From: Echinometra lucunter
Lineage: Eukaryota; Echinodermata; Echinoidea; Camarodonta; Echinometridae
Reading direction: 5' to 3'
Length of the DNA stretch: 64,000 nucleotides
Assembly: GCA_029962745.1 (NCBI GenBank)
Contig: CM057171.1
Location: forward strand, 19,493,034-19,557,033
The notes below the pieces were generated by a model. It searched no databases. It saw only the letters and a program-made list of their open reading frames with translations, and had not been told where the DNA came from. Of this stretch, positions 1 to 10,730 are shown piece by piece (within the stretch, counting starts at the first letter, position 1; the number at the start of each line of letters is the position of its first letter). The position numbers were made by a program, and so were the translations under genes.

Positions 1-226
1 AAATGGGAATGCTGCCACCTCCAGGGAAATCTATATATTTTGTGTAGATATCATAGGCTCTGTGATTGATATCATAGTGTAGATATCATAGGCTGTGTGA
101 TTGAGCATGAAATGTAAACTTTGCGCGCCGCTGATAGTACAGGGGGTGCAAACTTTGTGTCTAAAGAGTTGAAGATGCAAAAAAGATAAAAGGAAGGTAT
201 TTTCTCTTCTACTCTTCTTATGGCAG

Positions 227-431
227 ATATTCTCTGATGGCAAACTGTGTCAGCTTTTGTTCACTAATGATGAGAGTTGTTCAAACTGGATGATGTTTAT
301 TAAGATGGCCAAGAACCATAACCTGATGGCATTTCAGAGTGGTGCACACATCTACTTCACATCATTTCAAAACATTCTACCAGGGGAGGAGCTTGTTGTT
401 TGGTACTCAAAGGAATATGGTCGTTTAAGAG
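227..431 (+). CDS. PRDM-family zinc-finger protein: PR/SET-domain exon (gene 5' partial)
   Basis: First visible coding exon of a PRDM-type gene; earlier exons lie upstream of the window. PRDM proteins are nuclear regulators with a SET-like PR domain, which in some members methylates histone H3, followed by C2H2 fingers. The exon opens after a TGGCAG acceptor in phase 0 and ends at AGAG|GTACAA after one base of the next codon. It encodes 68 residues of the C-terminal half of the PR domain, with the hallmark pieces CSNWMMFIKMA, NLMAFQSG and GEELVVWYSKEYG. The wording resembles the PRDM9/PRDM11/PRDM4 group, but I cannot assign an orthologue. The open frame runs past the donor to 502 only because it reads into intron DNA that is a MITE. 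Confidence 0.85.
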
Positions 432-450
432 GTACAAATATATATGTGTA

Positions 451-820
451 CAGTCCGACCTCACTTATCCGGCCGCGTCGGGACTGGCGCCCATCCGTTT
501 AAGTGAAATGCCTGGATATGAGAGTAATGTAGTTGGACACCTTTTCTATGAAAATTTATAGGGTAGAGCGGTTTATGTGCTGTAAAATATCTATTTCCTT
601 GGTGTTGTGGATGATTGTAAATGATCAATAATATCTTTCTGTTTGTACGAGATAAAGATAAAATAAAATAAAACAAAACAGAAAATTGCCCATGATGTTT
701 CCATCTCCCAGGCTTTTAGGCAAATTGGGTGAAGAGTAAGAGAGGGAAGCTGGCAAAGAGACGCGGCCAATTAATAGAGGAGTCCAGATAAATGAAGGCC
801 GGATAAGCGAGGTCGGACTG
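451..820. mobile_element. Pogo/Tigger-like MITE in PRDM intron
   Basis: A 370-bp element bounded by CAGTCCGACCTC and GAGGTCGGACTG. The inverted termini continue inward as CTTATCCGGCC / GGCCGGATAAG. A TA dinucleotide flanks each side (449-450 and 821-822). CAGT...ACTG ends with a TA target duplication are typical of pogo/Tigger members of the Tc1/mariner superfamily. It has no transposase, so it is non-autonomous. Confidence 0.8.
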
Positions 821-1279
821 TATATGAAATGAAAATATCAGATATTTTCATGCCTATGGAAATTTTTTGAGAGAAGGCATAATTTCTGTGTAATATAATT
901 CAGAGGGGGGGGGGGGGTTAAATCTCTGTGAATATGAGGAAAACCAGCAAGACTTGCCTCTTGCAAAAATCCTCATATTTACTTTTCATTAATTAGTGCC
1001 ACTAGTGGATATTTATAATCGGTATGCTAGTTGGTGCATGTGATGCAATAAATGTTATTTGTTAGTTTGAAAATTTGAAATGAGGTTGAATTTATGCGGA
1101 AAAATCTTCAAGCAATGACATAAATGAAAATGCATTATTATCATCATTTTTTCCCATTATTAGCATCATCACTGTCACCACCACTATCATTATTGTACCG
1201 ATTGGCATGATTATCTTGCACCATAATTACAAGCTTTATCAGTATTACTGTGTATATTCTCATCATGTTATGGTCAAAG
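821..1279 (+). other. Remainder of PRDM intron
   Basis: Non-coding. It holds a poly-G tract near 905-917 and an imperfect AT/CAT-rich stretch near 1130-1200. No other feature seen. Confidence 0.5.
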
Positions 1280-1552
1280 GTATCAAAGAGAAGCGCAAGA
1301 GCAGCCTTGAGTGCCAGAAATGCCACCGCAGCTTCCTGGACAGGGCGCACCTGGGACGCCATTTGAAGGAGAACCACCCATCAGCAGAGAAGAGGCACAA
1401 GTGTGACGTGTGCTCCCACATGTTCTCCTCCTCCTCCAAGCTGCGTACCCACCTCCTCACACACCTGGGTGTGAAGCCCCATCGCTGTAAAGTCTGCCAC
1501 AAGGACTTCACTGATCGCAGCAACCTCAGGGCTCACCTCCTCATACACAAAG
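1280..1552 (+). CDS. PRDM-family gene: exon with zinc fingers 1-3
   Basis: The exon runs from AAAG|GTATC to CAAAG|GTAAGA and is 273 nt. Its first two bases complete the Gly codon left by the PR exon (G|GT), so the reading frame joins cleanly. It encodes a basic linker and then three C2H2 fingers: CQKCHRSF...HLKENH, CDVCSHMF...HLLTH and CKVCHKDF...HLLIH. C2H2 fingers bind Zn and usually read DNA. It ends after one base of a Gly codon. PRDM9 by contrast carries its finger array in a single terminal exon; here the fingers are spread over three exons. Confidence 0.88.
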
Positions 1553-2606
1553 GTAAGATTCTAATTTGTTATTTTCACCATCTGTTGTTACAGTCATTCC
1601 ATATTCATATGATGATATCTTATCAGTGAAGACTGCATATTTTATTTCCTTTTGACAGTGTTTCTCATAGAAATCTATACCATAGATTTCTGAAAGAAAG
1701 CCTGTAAGAATAAGAGATTGCCCCCCCCCTCCCCCTTTTTTTTATTTGTGCCTCCATTTGTCTGCCTCAAACTGTTGTTATCATCCTTATATTTGAGGAA
1801 TACCCCCAGCAGACCCATGACAAGTCTTTCTGCCAGAAAACTTACCTGGTATTTATACCAGGGGGGTATTGCACAAAGTCTAGGATTTACTGAATCCACA
1901 ATTAGTTATGGCAGGCAGTTGATGCCACTAGATGCTCTCACAATCAGTCTCTCAATGGATTAGATACTGTGACTGTAATTTTCAGGGGTTTTTTTTTTTT
2001 TTTTTTGGTTGTTGTTGTTCATTGAACAGAGAAAATTTATATTCTGCTGATTTTCAACCACAGTTTCACTTCCCTTGAGAGATCAGCTTAAGGAATATTG
2101 AGAGCAAGCAGTGGCATTAATAGCCCACCATATTTAAGTGTGATTTCAGTCAGTCTTAGTTCTTTGTGAAACACCCCCAGGTCAGCCATACAGGAAAAAG
2201 GAATCCTTGGTGCACAGTGATCTTAGATTGTACTGTGTGTATGCCCCTAGATTCTACATTAGGATGTCTGAATTGTCTGCGTACTATTCACTATTGATAT
2301 GAATGTATCTGTTAATGTTGCTGTTGTTGTTAGCTCTTTACACACTGAATTAATTCTGAGGAGATAATAATGACCATTGTTTGTTTGATATTTTCTTTGA
2401 TCCTGGCTTTCCTCATTGCACCTGTGATACTGATAACTATTCTATGGATGCTACTTGAGCATTATAGTCATTTCTTAGTCCTGTAGTACAAAGGTGACAG
2501 AGAAAACTAATTACTACGATTGTTGAATTTAATTGTACGAATATGCAAAATTGTACCTTTCGCGTGCTAAGAGTTAATGGTATTCTTCTTCTTCTTCTTC
2601 GCCTAG
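1553..2606 (+). other. PRDM intron between finger exons
   Basis: Non-coding apart from the MITE at 1859-2180. Contains C-run and T-run homopolymers at about 1720-1745 and 1988-2006, and a (CTT)n-rich polypyrimidine stretch just before the 2606 acceptor. Confidence 0.5.
1859..2180. mobile_element. MITE with CAGGGGGGT.../...ACACCCCCAG termini
   Basis: Inverted ends: GGGGTATTGCACAAAGTCT on the left and TTCTTTGTGAAACACCCCC on the right. About 320 bp with no coding sequence. A related terminal theme (GGTGTTTCATAAAG) is seen in the element at 18761-19671. Confidence 0.55.
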
Positions 2607-2785
2607 GAGTAAAAGCATTTACTTGCCAGACCTGCAACAAGTCATTTCGTCAAAAGATTCATCTGATATCCCACCAAGTCACCCACACGGGCAAGAAGGA
2701 TATTCAGTGCTGTATCTGTGAGAAGATGTTTGCCAGACCTAGCGACCTTACCTATCATATGAAGCAACACAAAGAAGTGAAGAAG
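2607..2785 (+). CDS. PRDM-family gene: exon with zinc fingers 4-5
   Basis: Acceptor CGCCTAG|GAGTA after a polypyrimidine tract; donor AAGAAG|GTAAGT. The first two bases complete the Gly codon from the previous exon (G|GA) and the exon ends in phase 0. It encodes two C2H2 fingers, CQTCNKSF...HQVTH and CCICEKMF...HMKQH, joined by a degenerate linker (TGKKDIQ instead of TGEKPY). The frame also reads upstream of the acceptor, but that part is intronic pyrimidine repeat. Confidence 0.87.
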
Positions 2786-3133
2786 GTAAGTCACATCATC
2801 ATCATCATTAGCTTATGGAAGTGATCGTGGTAGGGAGAGTTTCGGGTCATCCCAGTACTGTTCGCCCTCTTAACTCACGGTTGGCAGTCTCCTTGTGCAG
2901 TAGGTCATAATTAACTGACACCAGACTTGGTGCAAAGCACGAGAATTACTGTTAATGGATGTACAGGTCTCACACACAGCAAACCCTCCCTGTCCATCAA
3001 GAATACCTCCTGCAGTCTTGGAATGAGGGAGATGTATAATGACTCTGTCATATGGGATGGTGGATGGAACAAGACATGTGAATATGCAGGAAAATTGTTC
3101 ACACATATTCTTCATTTCACCTTTGTGTTGCAG
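2786..3133 (+). other. PRDM intron
   Basis: Short intron. Its segment 2890-2960 is related in inverted orientation to 40310-40375 (shared GACACCAGACTT.GTG.AAAGCAC), so it contains a dispersed repeat. The frame stays open across much of it, which artificially extends the apparent ORF of the last exon. Confidence 0.5.
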
Positions 3134-4651
3134 GTGAGTTGCCCTGTTTGTGACAAAAGATTTTACAAGGACTCTCAGCTGATGAGGCACATGAAGATTC
3201 ATAGCGGACAGAGGGACTACCAGTGTCATCTCTGCAGCAAGGGTTTCATAACCAAGTACCACCTGAGGAGACACCTCAAGTCCTGTGAGCGTTATGAGCA
3301 ATTTCGACGGAAGCCATGGCCTGGAAGCAACAGCTTGGAATACATGGGAGAGGAAGTGAGCAGAACGATTGATGAAAGCCAACTTCTTAGACCTGAACCA
3401 GATGTTGAAGAGCAACGCCATATTCCCTCGAGGAGAAAACAAAAGAGGAAGGAACCTAAGGAAATTCCAGAATCAAGTTCTTCAAGAGTGTTTAGAAGCT
3501 CTTGTGGGAGACCTATCAGGCCTAAACCTGTGCCTGCATACATAGATCATTTTGTCAGTCCACCTCCCAGAGGTCAAAGAAGCTCCAGGAGAAAGAAACG
3601 AGTACCAAGGAAAGTTGACCATCACCCTAAAGCCCATCCTCGTTCTAATTCTGTAGCTGCCCACACTGTTTCTGTGACATTGTATGAAGTGCAGGGTGGT
3701 AGGTCCCAAGAAATTGGACACTCTATAGGCCAGTCTTCACCAGGTCTATCACGGTTGGTGCATGCTGGTATGGCACAGAACACTAAGGAGGCAATGACAT
3801 CTGATAATTCCACATCCATTTCTGTCTATGGTGTCCAAGGTGGTGAAGCAGAAGGAGGCACTGATCAAAGCCCTGACCAGCAGCAGCCATGCAGCACCCT
3901 GTCTCAGCTTGCCATTGCCGTTCCCCAAGAGTCACCGATAGTTCTTGACTGTGACAACTTTGTTTCATCTTCATCAGTCACCCAGTCCCATCTGGAGTCG
4001 TCCTATGGTTACAGTTCTAATGATCCACCAGGAGAGGATGAAATCCATGAGGGTTCTCTTACAACACCTCTGTTTGATCTTGGTGAGGGTCCATCAATGT
4101 CTTCAGCTGCTCAGTCTATGTCTGCTTACAATGCACAATCATTTTCACTTGAGGAAGAGGAGGATGACAACCATTCGGATGCATTTGCCGGATCTCAGGA
4201 ACACTGCACCTCTGCTCGCTCACTGTTCATGACAGACACTGCCATTTCAGATCCTGTACCAAGCAGTTCCTCTCAGAGTCTGGGCCGCCGTACACATGTG
4301 GACTCTCTACATGAAGACAACCATTCCGACACCTTTGCAGGATCTCAGGAGCACTGTCCTTCAGAACGTTCACTGTTCATGACTGACTCTGCAATGTCCG
4401 ACTCAGTTGCCAGTACATCCTCCCAGAGTCTGGGTCATCAGGCACATGGAAGCTCCCTGACTGAGGATTCTCTCTTCTCTATTGACCCTACAGATGAGTC
4501 AGGGACACCGCTTCCTCAACACTCCGGGGACAGCATTGATGACATCAGTGTGGACTTGAGAGCCATCGAGAGGGCACTTGGCTCTGATGATGAAGAACAG
4601 TGCACTGATGAAAGAAGGGAAGATTCTCCATCAGAAAACATTGAGGAATAA
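3134..4651 (+). CDS. PRDM-family gene: last exon, zinc fingers 6-7 and long regulatory tail
   Basis: Opens in phase 0 after TTGTGTTGCAG and ends at TAA (505 codons plus stop). It starts with a C2H2 finger (CPVCDKRF...HMKIH) and a final C2HC finger (CHLCSKGF...HLKSC). Two basic clusters that could be nuclear localisation signals follow (RRKQKRK, RRKKRVPRK). The rest is a Ser/Asp/Glu-rich, probably disordered tail ending in an acidic segment. The tail holds a tandem 50-codon duplication (4163-4312 and 4313-4462, each with DNHSD.FAGSQEHC and RSLFMTD) and a weaker repeated motif, LYEVQGG / VYGVQGG. The tail gives no enzyme signature; a transcriptional or protein-docking role is inference. Confidence 0.87.
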   Translation: MSCPVCDKRFYKDSQLMRHMKIHSGQRDYQCHLCSKGFITKYHLRRHLKSCERYEQFRRKPWPGSNSLEYMGEEVSRTIDESQLLRPEPDVEEQRHIPSRRKQKRKEPKEIPESSSSRVFRSSCGRPIRPKPVPAYIDHFVSPPPRGQRSSRRKKRVPRKVDHHPKAHPRSNSVAAHTVSVTLYEVQGGRSQEIGHSIGQSSPGLSRLVHAGMAQNTKEAMTSDNSTSISVYGVQGGEAEGGTDQSPDQQQPCSTLSQLAIAVPQESPIVLDCDNFVSSSSVTQSHLESSYGYSSNDPPGEDEIHEGSLTTPLFDLGEGPSMSSAAQSMSAYNAQSFSLEEEEDDNHSDAFAGSQEHCTSARSLFMTDTAISDPVPSSSSQSLGRRTHVDSLHEDNHSDTFAGSQEHCPSERSLFMTDSAMSDSVASTSSQSLGHQAHGSSLTEDSLFSIDPTDESGTPLPQHSGDSIDDISVDLRAIERALGSDDEEQCTDERREDSPSENIEE

Positions 4652-5566
4652 ATGGTTTTATGAAGCAGCATTATTCTGAGAGATGGTTAAAAGGTGTTAT
4701 TGTATAAAGAATAAGCTTTTTGCCATTTAGAGGCTAAACTATAATTCATGTTGGTAAGATTAGAAATCATGGCAACAAATCTTCCTCCTGGAACAACTAA
4801 AGACCGGTTAGATTTTCAGTGGGCTTGACTGAGTGATGTATAGGCATCGATAACTGTAAGACCAGATTTTTTTGTGGCATAAATTATTTGCGGATTGCTA
4901 ATGAAAAAAACAAAATTTATCTCTGTGACTGCATGAAAATGTTTTAATCTCACTGCCCACTAAAATTGCAAAATGTCTCATCCATGCTTTAAGTTTTGTT
5001 TCCTCATTGTATCACTAAAAAAAAAAAGGTTTAAAGGTTCTGAATTTCTGTTTCCTAAAATTATTTTCAATTTTGAAAGCAATGAAACCTATTGGAAAAT
5101 GTTAGATGCTGCTCTTAAAAATCACTGAAAAAGCTTCTGGTTAACTAGATTTTTAGGGCTTTATACAATATTGATAATTTTGTATTAAGTGACAAGGTTC
5201 AGTAGCATTTCTTTTGGGTGTGTTGGTGAGTATGAAATATGCAGAAGTGGTTAATGGTTTGCATGAATCTCTCAGTGCAAGTTGACAAATAATGGTGATA
5301 TAATTGTAACATGTACATGTACCGATCACTGGAAAAGTGTTTGTTATGCAGCTAGTAAATGTGAAATAGCTCCCCCCCCCCCCCTAAAAAAAAAGAGAGA
5401 AATATTCCCAGCGTTCTAGGAGACAGCACTAAAAGTGTTTGAAGAAAATACAGGACCACACTATTCGAACATTTACGGAACTGAATGCCAATGCTATTTT
5501 CTAATTCACACTTGCACGGGTACGTTGGCTACTCCACCTTACTAATCACTAGTTATGGGTTATATC
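4652..5566 (+). other. 3' UTR and flank of the PRDM gene
   Basis: No recognisable gene. No clear AATAAA lies close behind the stop, so I cannot place the transcript end. A C-run followed by an A-run sits at about 5370-5392. Confidence 0.4.
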
Positions 5567-5860
5567 AAAGGCATTGGTCAACATTGTTATGATTTTTAAA
5601 AAAATGTTTCTACATGAAAATGGAATAAACATAAGGGTTATAGTGTAAAAATACCAGTCTAAAAGTTTCAAAGAATAATATCCACAGGAAGTATTCTTAA
5701 ATATTAGAAATGTGAACCAATGTTTGATAAATGTATAAGGGTCGGTTGCACAGACTAGACGCAAGGAGTGCGCATGCGCACATGACTCACTGGACCGTAG
5801 TGTGTGTGTATTGACGTATCAAGTGGAGGGAGGCAGATAACTTTTGAACTCGAGCTAAAC
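5567..5860 (+). mobile_element. Dispersed AAAGGCATTG MITE, copy 1 (3' truncated)
   Basis: Matches 54960-55467 (same orientation) and 40933-41442 (reverse). Shared landmarks are AAAGGCATTG, CATAAGGGTTATAGTGTAA, GTCGGTTGCAC and GTGC(G/A)CATGCGCAC. After about 5860 the similarity stops, so this copy lacks the right terminus. Confidence 0.7.
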
Positions 5861-7062
5861 GTTCCTGTACGAACATATACCCCAGTTACTCCATTCTTGG
5901 GGTCCTTCATGAATAAAGGGCACCTGCGTAGCCAGGGGGCGATAAGGCGCCCCCCTTCAATAAAAATGCCTGCCCCCCCCCCCCCCCAAAAAAATAATAA
6001 AAACAATTCTTGAATGAAAAGACAAAAAAGGTGATTGAACATATGCAGGGAAGGAGCAGACATGGAACGATAACAAAGAAACATTAAAGCTTCCGCGCAA
6101 AGCACAGGAGGGAGAAGCATCCCTGCACCTTTCCCCAAGGAGCACGCAAAGTGTGCTCAATATGTAATTCAGTACCAACCCCCAAGCCCCCTCCCCCCGT
6201 TTTATTTTGATTTTAGCTCTAGTCCTAAATGTTGCTCATATGTTGGTAGATCTACAGGTAGTTATCAAAGAAAAGTCTCAACCTGGGTGATTATTTTGTA
6301 ATCACATTCTATAAAACAAGCCTTCAACCTAAAATGTCAGGATTGACCTCTATGACCTTTGACCTACGTACCCCAAGATCTAATCAGATTTTCATCCTAA
6401 AGTGATACATACTTGTGATATCGCATTAAAGAAATATGAGGGCGAATGGCTGGACAGATGAACAAATAAAGGGGGGGGGGGTGGGTCATCATGCCTGTGT
6501 ATAGTAATTTTTTTCTGACTGCCCCTGCCATCAATAACGCACTGAAGATGACTAGGAATTCTTGCAATTTATTAACTTGAATGAAAGTGTTTGGAGGCAG
6601 TTAGGAAGGGTCGGATTGTAGAGAAGAATCGGTGTGTACCTTGTTGAAAGGCCAATGCACTAGCTCCACAGAGAAATGGGAATGACTACACACAAATATT
6701 CAGACTAAACACACGAGCCGTTTCTTGCCATATCTCTGATATGAGGGCATTTCAGTGTTTTCTTTATCAAGGAAATTTCTAGTGGGATAATTCTTCCAAA
6801 CTGACATCTAAGACTGAAGAAATTCCCAGATTATCTCTGTCCTCATCCCAGACTTCAGAGCTTCTGTTTCGATTGTTTTTGTGTAAAAGGGCTAGTTACA
6901 GGGCCCTTATTTTGTATTTTTGCAAATATTGGTCTACGATGTATGTGCTGGTATCATGTGTATTTTGTACATTGTATATCTATAATACAGTCACATATGT
7001 ATGCAAACTTATATGATATTCCCTCTGATTGAATTGCTGGTAAAAAAATATGTAAAGAAATC

Positions 7063-7094
<32 letters not shown>

Positions 7095-8285
7095 AGTGTG
7101 AGAGGATGAGAAGAAAAAAAAAGAAGAAAAGGGGAAACAAATTTAATATCTGATATACAAGCAATTCACAAGCATCAGTTTTATGAGATAATGGAAAGAA
7201 AAAAAAAGTAGAAATAAATGAATAATAAATGAATGAATAAATGAATAAATAAGAAAATAAATAACACCCATTAAAATGAGTGTCTAAGATCAGGGAGTAT
7301 CTGAGGGCTAAGGCGATTGTGCTTGCATTTCGGCTAATGTGATAAGATATTTCCGATGCATGTACAAAATCTCTGTAATACCATGGAGTAAGGTCCATGG
7401 TAATACAGTATGTCATTTGCATTGATTATCTGAAGTTATTACCCTCCATTCTCTTGAGACGTCATGTATACATTTTATGGTTCTTGTACTGAAAGGAAGA
7501 AACAAAAAGCAGCACTGAAAGTAATGCCCTGTTGCAACATTACTTCTTTTTTTTTTTTTAAATGAAACACAGTCTTAAAATGGTTGGAAATGGAACAAAT
7601 TAGGGCTCTAGGCCCATGCACTTAGCAATGTTCTGAAGAGCACTTAAACAAATTAGAGATAATTCCGTAGTCTCTTTGTATCACTGTATATTCCTTAGAC
7701 TTGAATAAGGGACACATCTATATTTTATTTAATAATCTTGATCTAGGGCAATTCCGCGTCGGAAATGCAGTCACCTTACTTCATATTTAAAGTAAAAGCA
7801 ATCGGTGATAGCCCTGAATAGCCAAATCTTTTAATTAAAAAAATCTGAAACAATAAGGAATTCTACAAAACTTAGTCTGTGTTGGTAAAATGCATGTTTG
7901 ATTTTAAAAGACATGTTTGGAGTTCGAAATTGGTGCTTTTTTTCTGGTAATTCCGTTGTTATACTACAATATCATGAATGTAAGAATAAAATTGTTGGAA
8001 TGAAAGAGCTCACATTAAAGAATGGGCATATTTACAGAGTATTAAATAGTGAGAAGGGAGGCAGAGCACAAAGGAGGCACAGAAAGTCTAGAAGTGTTGG
8101 TAAAGGAATTACACCCTTACCGTGGAATTGCCCTCTAGACTAATAAATTAAAAAAGCAACCCTAATAATGATAATATTGATAGACCTCGCTGCCAAATGT
8201 GACTCTATGTTGGCACCTTGCTGGTCCAATTGTTTGCTGTTTAAAACAATGGCGTATACTGAGAACAGGCTCGATTCTATGCGCT
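5861..8285. other. Gene-free stretch
   Basis: No gene recognised. Holds C/G homopolymers at about 5977-5990, 6190 and 6471, a (GA)n tract with a G-run at 7062-7095, and an AATG/AATA-rich simple repeat at about 7215-7265. The open frames here are short and follow the simple repeats. Confidence 0.45.
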
Positions 8286-8545
8286 CAGGGGCGGCGCCAG
8301 GGTATTTTGATGGGGGGGGGGGGGGAGATGATACAGGTGAATTTATTGACGTTTTAAATGAACATTGGGGATACATGACTGTATTATATAGTTAAAAGTC
8401 CCAGGCCTCTCTTTTCTCACCCTCTTCCTCGTTTTTCTTCTTTTTCTCCTCTTTTTTTTTAATCGCTTGAAAAATCATAGTGTGTGTGTCGGGGGGGGGG
8501 GGGGCGAATTCCTGCCCTCCCCCCTGTAGCGTGCTGCCTTTGCTT
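8286..8545 (+). mobile_element. hAT-like MITE related to 47536-47789 (degraded)
   Basis: Begins CAGGGGCGGCGCCAG...TATTTTGAT then a G-run, as does 47536-47789, and shares ACAGGTGA and ACGTTTTAAATGAA. The right end is degraded (CCCCCTGTAGCGTGCTGCC instead of CGCCGCCCCTG). Confidence 0.6.
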
Positions 8546-8659
8546 TATAATACTAACAGAATAATGGTATAACATTAGATATATAGACAAAATATGCAAA
8601 CCAATGTCCTTTAAGAATAGTTATAATTAATCAACCGGCATTAGTTGAGATACAAAGCG

Positions 8660-8850
8660 AGAGCGCTCTTCCACCTTTTCCCTTTTCTTTCTGTTTCTTT
8701 TTTTCTTTTCTTTTTCTTTTTTCTTTCTTTTTCTCTTTCTTTTCTTTTCTTTTTCTTTCTTCTATTTCTTTCTTTTCTTGCATCCTCTCCTATTTCTTCC
8801 TTTGCCCTTTTCCCTTCTCTTTCCTCTGTCTGTTCTCTTCTTCCTCTTGT
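8660..8850. repeat. Polypyrimidine (CTTT/CTTTT)n tract
   Basis: About 190 bp that is almost purely pyrimidine on the plus strand. The frames through it (Phe/Leu/Ser only) are not genes. Confidence 0.8.
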
Positions 8851-8984
8851 TAGCAGCTGGACCCTACCTATATTTCAAAATTAATTTGTTGTGCGTACCC
8901 CAAAATATTTGGCTCATTACGCCACTGCTCGTGTTTGCCAGTCCGGAAAAATTCACGAGACTGTACACTAAGCACCGCTTTCTA

Positions 8985-9416
8985 AAACCCGCCGCACACT
9001 TTACGATCATTCTGCGATCCGATTTTAGGAGAAAAAAAAACCAAACTTGTTATAGCATGTGATATGAACATTCAAACATATAAAATCTTAATGATCTAAG
9101 TTCCGAATAGTCGTATGAATAAAAAAAATCGAAATTCCGGGCTATTGCGAGCCTCCCTGTAGGAATAAAAGCGAACATAATTCCAAATCGTAGTGACGTC
9201 ATAGCAATCTTGCGATCGGCTGCGATGTGAAGCCGATATGGTCTTTACTCCGACCACAAGGCTTGCAGTTAAACAAAATTTCGATTTTGGTATTCCTATC
9301 ATTATTCTGAACTTCAAATAAGATAATTTTACTTGTTAGAACTTAAATATTTAATATAAAATATCATTTGTTCGAAAATCGGGTCGCATTCGGATCGCAT
9401 AGTGTGCGGCGGGCTT
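8985..9416. mobile_element. MITE family with CCGCCGCACACT termini, copy 1
   Basis: Ends AAACCCGCCGCACACT and AGTGTGCGGCGGGCTT. Internal landmarks GAATAGTCGTATGAATA, AAATCGAAATTCCGGGCTA and GCCTCCCTGTAGGAATAAAA are all shared with copy 2 at 23262-23668. Inside, the GTCG.AT / ATCGCA motifs are themselves inverted (GCGATCCGATTTT / AAAATCGGGTCGC). Confidence 0.8.
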
Positions 9417-9618
9417 AACTGGGATGATCGAAATCGCGCTCCATCTTCCTGTCTATCAGTATGCAACAAAGGTCATCAACATTCATCAACAATCATCTGT
9501 TATTACGATCAGAAAAACAAAACCAAAACAAAACAAAAAAAAAACATGTCACAGTCTCTTTATGATGTAAAAACTTCGATTTTGATTGGATTTCTTTTTC
9601 TATCCACACTAAGAACAA

Positions 9619-9818
9619 AACTATTGTGGCTTTCATCTCATTCAGTTTTGATTGAAAGCAAGACAATGGTGTTTAAATTGCCATAGATTCTTAAAAGTCT
9701 TTGATATCGTGTTTTAATAACTATTGTGGCTTTCATCTCATTCAGTTTTGATTGAAAGCTAGACAATGGTGTTGAAATTGCCATAGATTCTTAAAAGTCT
9801 TTGATATCGTGTTTTACT
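9619..9818 (+). repeat. Two tandem 100-bp units
   Basis: Units 9619-9718 and 9719-9818 begin ACTATTGTGGCTTTCATCTC and differ at only a few positions, so this is a recent tandem duplication. No coding content. Confidence 0.85.
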
Positions 9819-10730
9819 AATCCATTATTATTATTATTTTTTTTACAGAATATAAACAGAAAAGCCGTGTACAGAGTGTTTTGTCATTGCTTGGATAGGA
9901 GTAAGTAATCTCTCTTCATCAAGAGAAAGGAATACTGAGAAAAAGAGACTCGAGATGGAACGAGCGAACAACCTCTTATGGAAATTTTCAGAAGCGACAC
10001 TTCAATACCTATCTTTTGTCTGTATGATAATGCACATTATTTTCATGTGAAGCTGCGAGACAATGACTTTAATAGCCTCTTTTGTTTAGTCGCTCTTCCA
10101 AATTCTAAGGACTTGTAAGCTGTATTCTCTTTTTTGATGCACGTATATTGACTGCATTAAATTATAATAAAAGGATGTTAACAAGATCTTAAAAGCTTTT
10201 GAAAAAAAAAACCCACTTTTAATAGGTAAGTTCAGTACTCTTGATCATGATCTTTTGAAATTTTCGAACCATGTAACGACGTATTACGTAACCCCAAAAC
10301 GATTTCTATGGGATATTCAATAAAGTATTACAATTTGACTTTGAGTTCCCTTCCGATAGTTGTGGTGCTCCCGATTATTAGCTTTTTTTCATCATTGTAT
10401 TTACTTTTTTTTTTTTGCAAAAGTAAAAGAACACAATTATACAGATCAGAACAGAACTTAGCAGAAAGAAATACACAGACCTATATAATAGGTTTCTATT
10501 ATTATTATTCTCTTTATCATTTATCGTAGTGAAAGGGCTGGGTTGCTTGCTTACATGCACATGCGTCGATATTCGAGGGCGCTTATCGAAGTGTGTTCGT
10601 CATTCCAGAAAATCAAACTAAGATATATAAGAAAGGTGATAGAAGTCGTCTCGTAAACTGGGAGCTTCCGCGGGTTCGAAACCGAGTGAATGCGCGGGTA
10701 TCTGCAATCCACCAGATACCGAAGAAAAAC
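9819..10730 (+). other. 5' flank of the class A GPCR gene
   Basis: No recognised feature. The GPCR frame is open back to 10593, but this upstream extension (basic, no signal-like segment) may be intron or 5' UTR: a possible acceptor TTCGTCATTCCAG ends near 10607. I therefore start the CDS at 10731. Confidence 0.4.

Noticed and set aside
10593..10730. N-terminal extension of the class A GPCR
   Set aside because: The frame is open but a possible acceptor lies within it and the start at 10731 has sequons and a hydrophobic segment following; left out of the CDS.
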